In this document: piece by piece, positions 22,532 through 24,997 of the stretch
Position numbering within the stretch: the first letter of the stretch is position 1
Layout: every line of letters begins with the position of its first letter
NCBI GenBank assembly: GCA_902494515.1
Contig: CABUTS010000040.1
Location: forward strand, 1-24,997
Source of the DNA: an uncultured Muribaculaceae bacterium
Lineage (GTDB): Bacteria; Bacteroidota; Bacteroidia; Bacteroidales; Muribaculaceae
DNA: 24,997 bases
Direction of reading: 5' to 3'
Notes under the pieces: model-generated
The model's input: the letters and a program-made list of their open reading frames with translations, nothing else
What the model was told of the DNA's origin: nothing
Database searches by the model: none
Made by a program: the position numbers and the translations under genes

Positions 22532-23734
22532 ATGAGCGATATCACTATCAGCGAAGTCTACCATGCACAGATGGTGCTCCGCGACGTTGCACGTCATCCC
22601 AAAATCATCGGCCCGACAGCCCTCTCCGACGACTGCCAGATTTACCTGAAGCCCGAAAATCTCCAGCACACCGGCGCTTTCAAACTCCGCGGCGCCTACT
22701 ATAAGATTTCCCAGCTCACCGACGAGGAGAAAGCCCGCGGCGTCATCGCCTGCTCCGCCGGCAACCATGCCCAGGGCGTGGCACTATCCGCCACACGCCA
22801 CGGCATCAAGTCGCTGATCTGCCTCCCGGCCGGTGCCCCGATTTCGAAAATCGAAGCCACCAAACGCCTCGGTGCGGAGGTCTGCCTCGTGCCCGGCGTT
22901 TACGACGACGCCTACGCCAAGGCCGTAGAGCTGAAGGAGAAGATGGGCTACACCTTCGTGCACCCCTTCAACGATCCGAAAGTGATTGCCGGACAAGGCA
23001 CAATCGGTCTGGAAATCATCGAGGAGATGCCTGAAGTTGAGGCGATTGCCGTGCCTATCGGCGGCGGCGGCCTCATAGCCGGCGTGGCTTTCGCAGTGAA
23101 ATCGCTCCGTCCCGACATCAAAATCTACGGTGTGCAGGCTGCCGGCGCCCCCTCAATGGCCGAATCGCTCAAGGCGGGTGAACGCCAGCACCTCCCGAAC
23201 GTATCGACAATCGCCGACGGTATCGCCGTCAAGGAACCGGGCGATCTCACCTTCGAGCTTTGCCAGAAGTATGTGGATGAGGTTGTCACAGTCACCGACG
23301 ATGAAATCGCAGCTGCAATCCTCGCCCTGATCGAGAAGCAGAAACTCGTGGCTGAAGGCGCGGGCGCAACCGCAGTGGCAGCCGCCATGTTCGGCCATCT
23401 CCCGGTCAAGGGACAGAAAATCGTATGCCTGGTTTCCGGCGGCAACATCGATGTCAACATCCTCAACCGCGTCATCAACCGCGGTCTTCTCAAAAACAAC
23501 CGCCTCTGCCAGCTCGAACTCGAGGTTCCCGACAAACCGGGCACCCTTGCCGAAGTCCTCAAGGTCGTGGCCAAGGAGGGAGCGAACGTACTCTCGGTCA
23601 ACCACGAGCGCGTCTCGGCTGCCACCCAGATCAATTCCTGCAACATCCACCTCGAACTCGAGACGCTCAACAGCGAACACATCGAACGCCTGCGCAACGC
23701 CCTGACCGACGCCGGATTCCTCTGTATCAGCTAA
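22532..23734 (+). CDS. ilvA: Threonine ammonia-lyase (threonine dehydratase) with ACT domain
   Basis: A 400-aa fold-type II PLP enzyme that deaminates L-threonine to 2-oxobutanoate, the first step of isoleucine synthesis or of threonine breakdown. The PLP lysine is Lys51 in HTGAFKLRGAYYK. SAGNHAQGVALS (about 74-85), PIGGGGLIAG and CLVSGGN bind the cofactor. Residues about 325-400 are one ACT domain (LEVPDKPGTLAEVLKVVAKEG), shorter than the double regulatory domain of E. coli IlvA (514 aa). This is the usual form in Bacteroidales. It is co-transcribed behind nfnB and ends at a strong terminator. Confidence 0.92.
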   Translation: MSDITISEVYHAQMVLRDVARHPKIIGPTALSDDCQIYLKPENLQHTGAFKLRGAYYKISQLTDEEKARGVIACSAGNHAQGVALSATRHGIKSLICLPAGAPISKIEATKRLGAEVCLVPGVYDDAYAKAVELKEKMGYTFVHPFNDPKVIAGQGTIGLEIIEEMPEVEAIAVPIGGGGLIAGVAFAVKSLRPDIKIYGVQAAGAPSMAESLKAGERQHLPNVSTIADGIAVKEPGDLTFELCQKYVDEVVTVTDDEIAAAILALIEKQKLVAEGAGATAVAAAMFGHLPVKGQKIVCLVSGGNIDVNILNRVINRGLLKNNRLCQLELEVPDKPGTLAEVLKVVAKEGANVLSVNHERVSAATQINSCNIHLELETLNSEHIERLRNALTDAGFLCIS

Positions 23735-23759
23735 ATCGCGCATATTTCCGGTCAAAATC

Positions 23760-23800
23760 CCCCGAAAAGTTATTTTTTCGGGGAGATTTTTTGTTTTTTT
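23760..23800 (+). terminator. Intrinsic terminator after ilvA
   Basis: CCCCGAAAA (23760-23768) pairs with TTTTCGGGG (23775-23783), followed by GA and a long T-rich tract (23787-23800). Confidence 0.9.
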
Positions 23801-23813
23801 TAGGAAAATTGCA

Positions 23814-23842
23814 TTGACATATACAAAAAATTGTTAACTTTG
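23814..23842 (+). promoter_or_regulatory. Bacteroidetes-type promoter for the Hc1-like gene
   Basis: TTG (23814-23816) and TAACTTTG (23835-23842) are 18 bp apart. The predicted start near 23849 leaves a leader of about 125 bases before the ATG at 23974, with no gene in it. Confidence 0.75.
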
Positions 23843-23973
23843 CCACAATGAATCTGTTAGCCACTTACGAGCGGCAATGTGTCCTCCTTTTCAGCCATGA
23901 AAAAGCAAATGTGGCGCCCGGAATCAGCAGCGCGAATCTACGCAATTAACCCATACATAAATCACTCACTAAG

Positions 23974-24150
23974 ATGAAAGAATTAGTTGAAAAGGTAGCT
24001 TCCCTTTACGAAGCATTCCAGAAAGAAGCAACCGCTCAGTTAGAAAATGGCAACAAGGCTGCCGGCACCCGCGCCCGCAAGGCTTCCCTTGAAATTGAAA
24101 AGGCTATGAAGGAGTTCCGCAAACTCTCTCTCGAAGCTGCCAAAAACTAA
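23974..24150 (+). CDS. Histone H1-like protein Hc1 family
   Basis: A 58-aa protein starting MKELVEKVASLYEAFQKEA and ending KLSLEAAKN. It is helical, rich in Lys, Ala and Glu, with the central segment GNKAAGTRARKASLEIEKAM. This is the short, Bacteroidetes-type Hc1-like family (PF07432), thought to bind DNA or nucleoid; unlike chlamydial Hc1 it lacks a long Lys-rich tail. It has its own promoter and is a single-gene unit. Net charge is only mildly basic, so true histone-like activity is unproven. Confidence 0.85.
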   Translation: MKELVEKVASLYEAFQKEATAQLENGNKAAGTRARKASLEIEKAMKEFRKLSLEAAKN

Positions 24151-24171
24151 GATTCTTCCGAGCTGACTCAC

Positions 24172-24226
24172 ACTGCGGACCACCGCAGTTCCGCGGGGTA
24201 ACGGATGGCGCCTCCACGCCTCCGTT
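24172..24226 (+). terminator. Two hairpins after the Hc1-like gene
   Basis: ACTGCGG/CCGCAGT (24172-24189, loop ACCA) and AACGGA-GGCG/CGCC-TCCGTT (24200-24226). Neither has a proper T run, so they may be mRNA-stabilising or factor-assisted termination structures. They lie just before the helicase start codon. Confidence 0.45.
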
Positions 24227-24264
24227 CTCCCGCTTGCTTATGCCCTAATCCAATTACACCCCCA

Positions 24265-24997
24265 ATGGCTACCGACGAAAACATCAGGCGCGCCTGGGAA
24301 TTCGTTGAACGCACCGGCGTCAATGTTTTCCTCACCGGCAAAGCCGGAACCGGCAAAACCACCTTCCTGCGCGAAGTAGTGAAGAACTCCGCGAAAACCG
24401 CCGTGGTGCTCGCCCCCACCGGCGTGGCCGCCATCAATGCCGCCGGCGCCACCATCCACTCTTTCTTCCAGCTTTCACCAGCCCCCTATGTGCCCGGCGC
24501 CGAGATGCACGATGCCTTCAAATTCTCCAAATCGAAGCTCCGCATCATCCGCACCATGGACCTGCTGATCATCGACGAAATCTCCATGGTCCGCGCCGAC
24601 CTGCTCGACGCCGTGGACTTCGCCCTGCGCAAACACCGCCGCGACTCGCGTCCGTTCGGCGGCGTCCAGCTGCTTATGATCGGCGACATCCAGCAGCTCG
24701 CCCCGGTAGTCACCCCCGCCGACGAGGCCGTGCTCCGCGGGCACTACACCACCCCATACTTCTTCGGCAGCCACGCGCTCAGCCAGGTACCATACGTAAC
24801 CATCTGTCTGACAAAAGTCTACCGCCAGCAAAACGAGCGCTTCGTGGAGCTGCTGAACCACGTCCGCGACAGCTGCCTGAACGCCGAGGACCGCGCGATG
24901 CTCAATTCCCGGCTCGCTCCGGCCTTCGTCCCCGACGACCGCGAGGGGTACATCCGCCTGACAACCCACAATCATTCGGCCGACACCTACAACGAAA
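24265..24997 (+). CDS. Pif1/RecD-like DNA helicase, N-terminal part (cut by window edge)
   Basis: The first 244 codons of a superfamily 1 helicase; the gene runs off the window. Walker A is LTGKAGTGKTTFL (about residues 23-35), followed by VVLAPTGVAAINAAG (motif Ia), Walker B LLIIDEISMV, and motif III VQLLMIGDIQQLAPVV. The order and the PTGVAA and GDIQQL forms are typical of Pif1-like helicases, which unwind DNA 5' to 3'. The downstream motifs and any C-terminal domain (HRDC or wHTH in Bacteroidetes homologues) are outside the window. The start follows the two hairpins at 24172-24226. Confidence 0.85.
   Translation, partial: MATDENIRRAWEFVERTGVNVFLTGKAGTGKTTFLREVVKNSAKTAVVLAPTGVAAINAAGATIHSFFQLSPAPYVPGAEMHDAFKFSKSKLRIIRTMDLLIIDEISMVRADLLDAVDFALRKHRRDSRPFGGVQLLMIGDIQQLAPVVTPADEAVLRGHYTTPYFFGSHALSQVPYVTICLTKVYRQQNERFVELLNHVRDSCLNAEDRAMLNSRLAPAFVPDDREGYIRLTTHNHSADTYNE

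Overview
The window looks like chromosomal DNA of a Bacteroidales bacterium, possibly Muribaculaceae. Upstream of several genes there are Bacteroidetes-type promoters (TTG, about 20 bp, TAnnTTTG). Gene content fits: serine palmitoyltransferase (sphingolipids), an NfnAB-like transhydrogenase pair, a small Hc1-like histone protein and an NfnB-ilvA run. The family-level assignment is inference; there is no rRNA to test it.

Layout. 1-457 holds a dispersed double-palindrome repeat, a good promoter and a long, possibly structured leader ahead of a TetR-type regulator (458-1300, +) that ends in a strong terminator. From 1606 to 14283 every gene is on the minus strand. First comes a tight six-gene operon (transcribed 8975 to 1606): an SPFH/YdjI-like protein with four zinc ribbons, a four-helix membrane protein, a 756-aa membrane-anchored coiled-coil protein with an acidic tract and a PQQGY tail, two paralogous coiled-coil proteins, and a bactofilin-like beta-helix protein. 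Upstream of it lie an orphan TPR sensor histidine kinase, a uridine phosphorylase, dprA and a 4HBT thioesterase. From 14469 to the end all genes are on the plus strand: an exported M3 peptidase, serine palmitoyltransferase, tRNA-Leu(UAG), nfnA, an AlbA_2/RecG-like ATP-binding gene sitting between nfnA and nfnB, nfnB, ilvA, an Hc1-like histone gene, and the 5' part of a Pif1/RecD-like helicase cut off by the window edge.

The best candidate for an undescribed system is the six-gene operon at 1606-8975. SPFH proteins of the YdjI type belong to phage-shock-like membrane-protection complexes in Firmicutes. Here the SPFH module is combined with zinc ribbons, membrane anchors, sticky low-complexity tails and a polymer-type beta-helix protein, with no PspA. 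It looks like a membrane-associated scaffold or surveillance apparatus; its function is not determined by the sequence. The second candidate is a 47-bp double-palindrome element present three times in the same orientation, with compensatory base changes that keep its hairpins intact.
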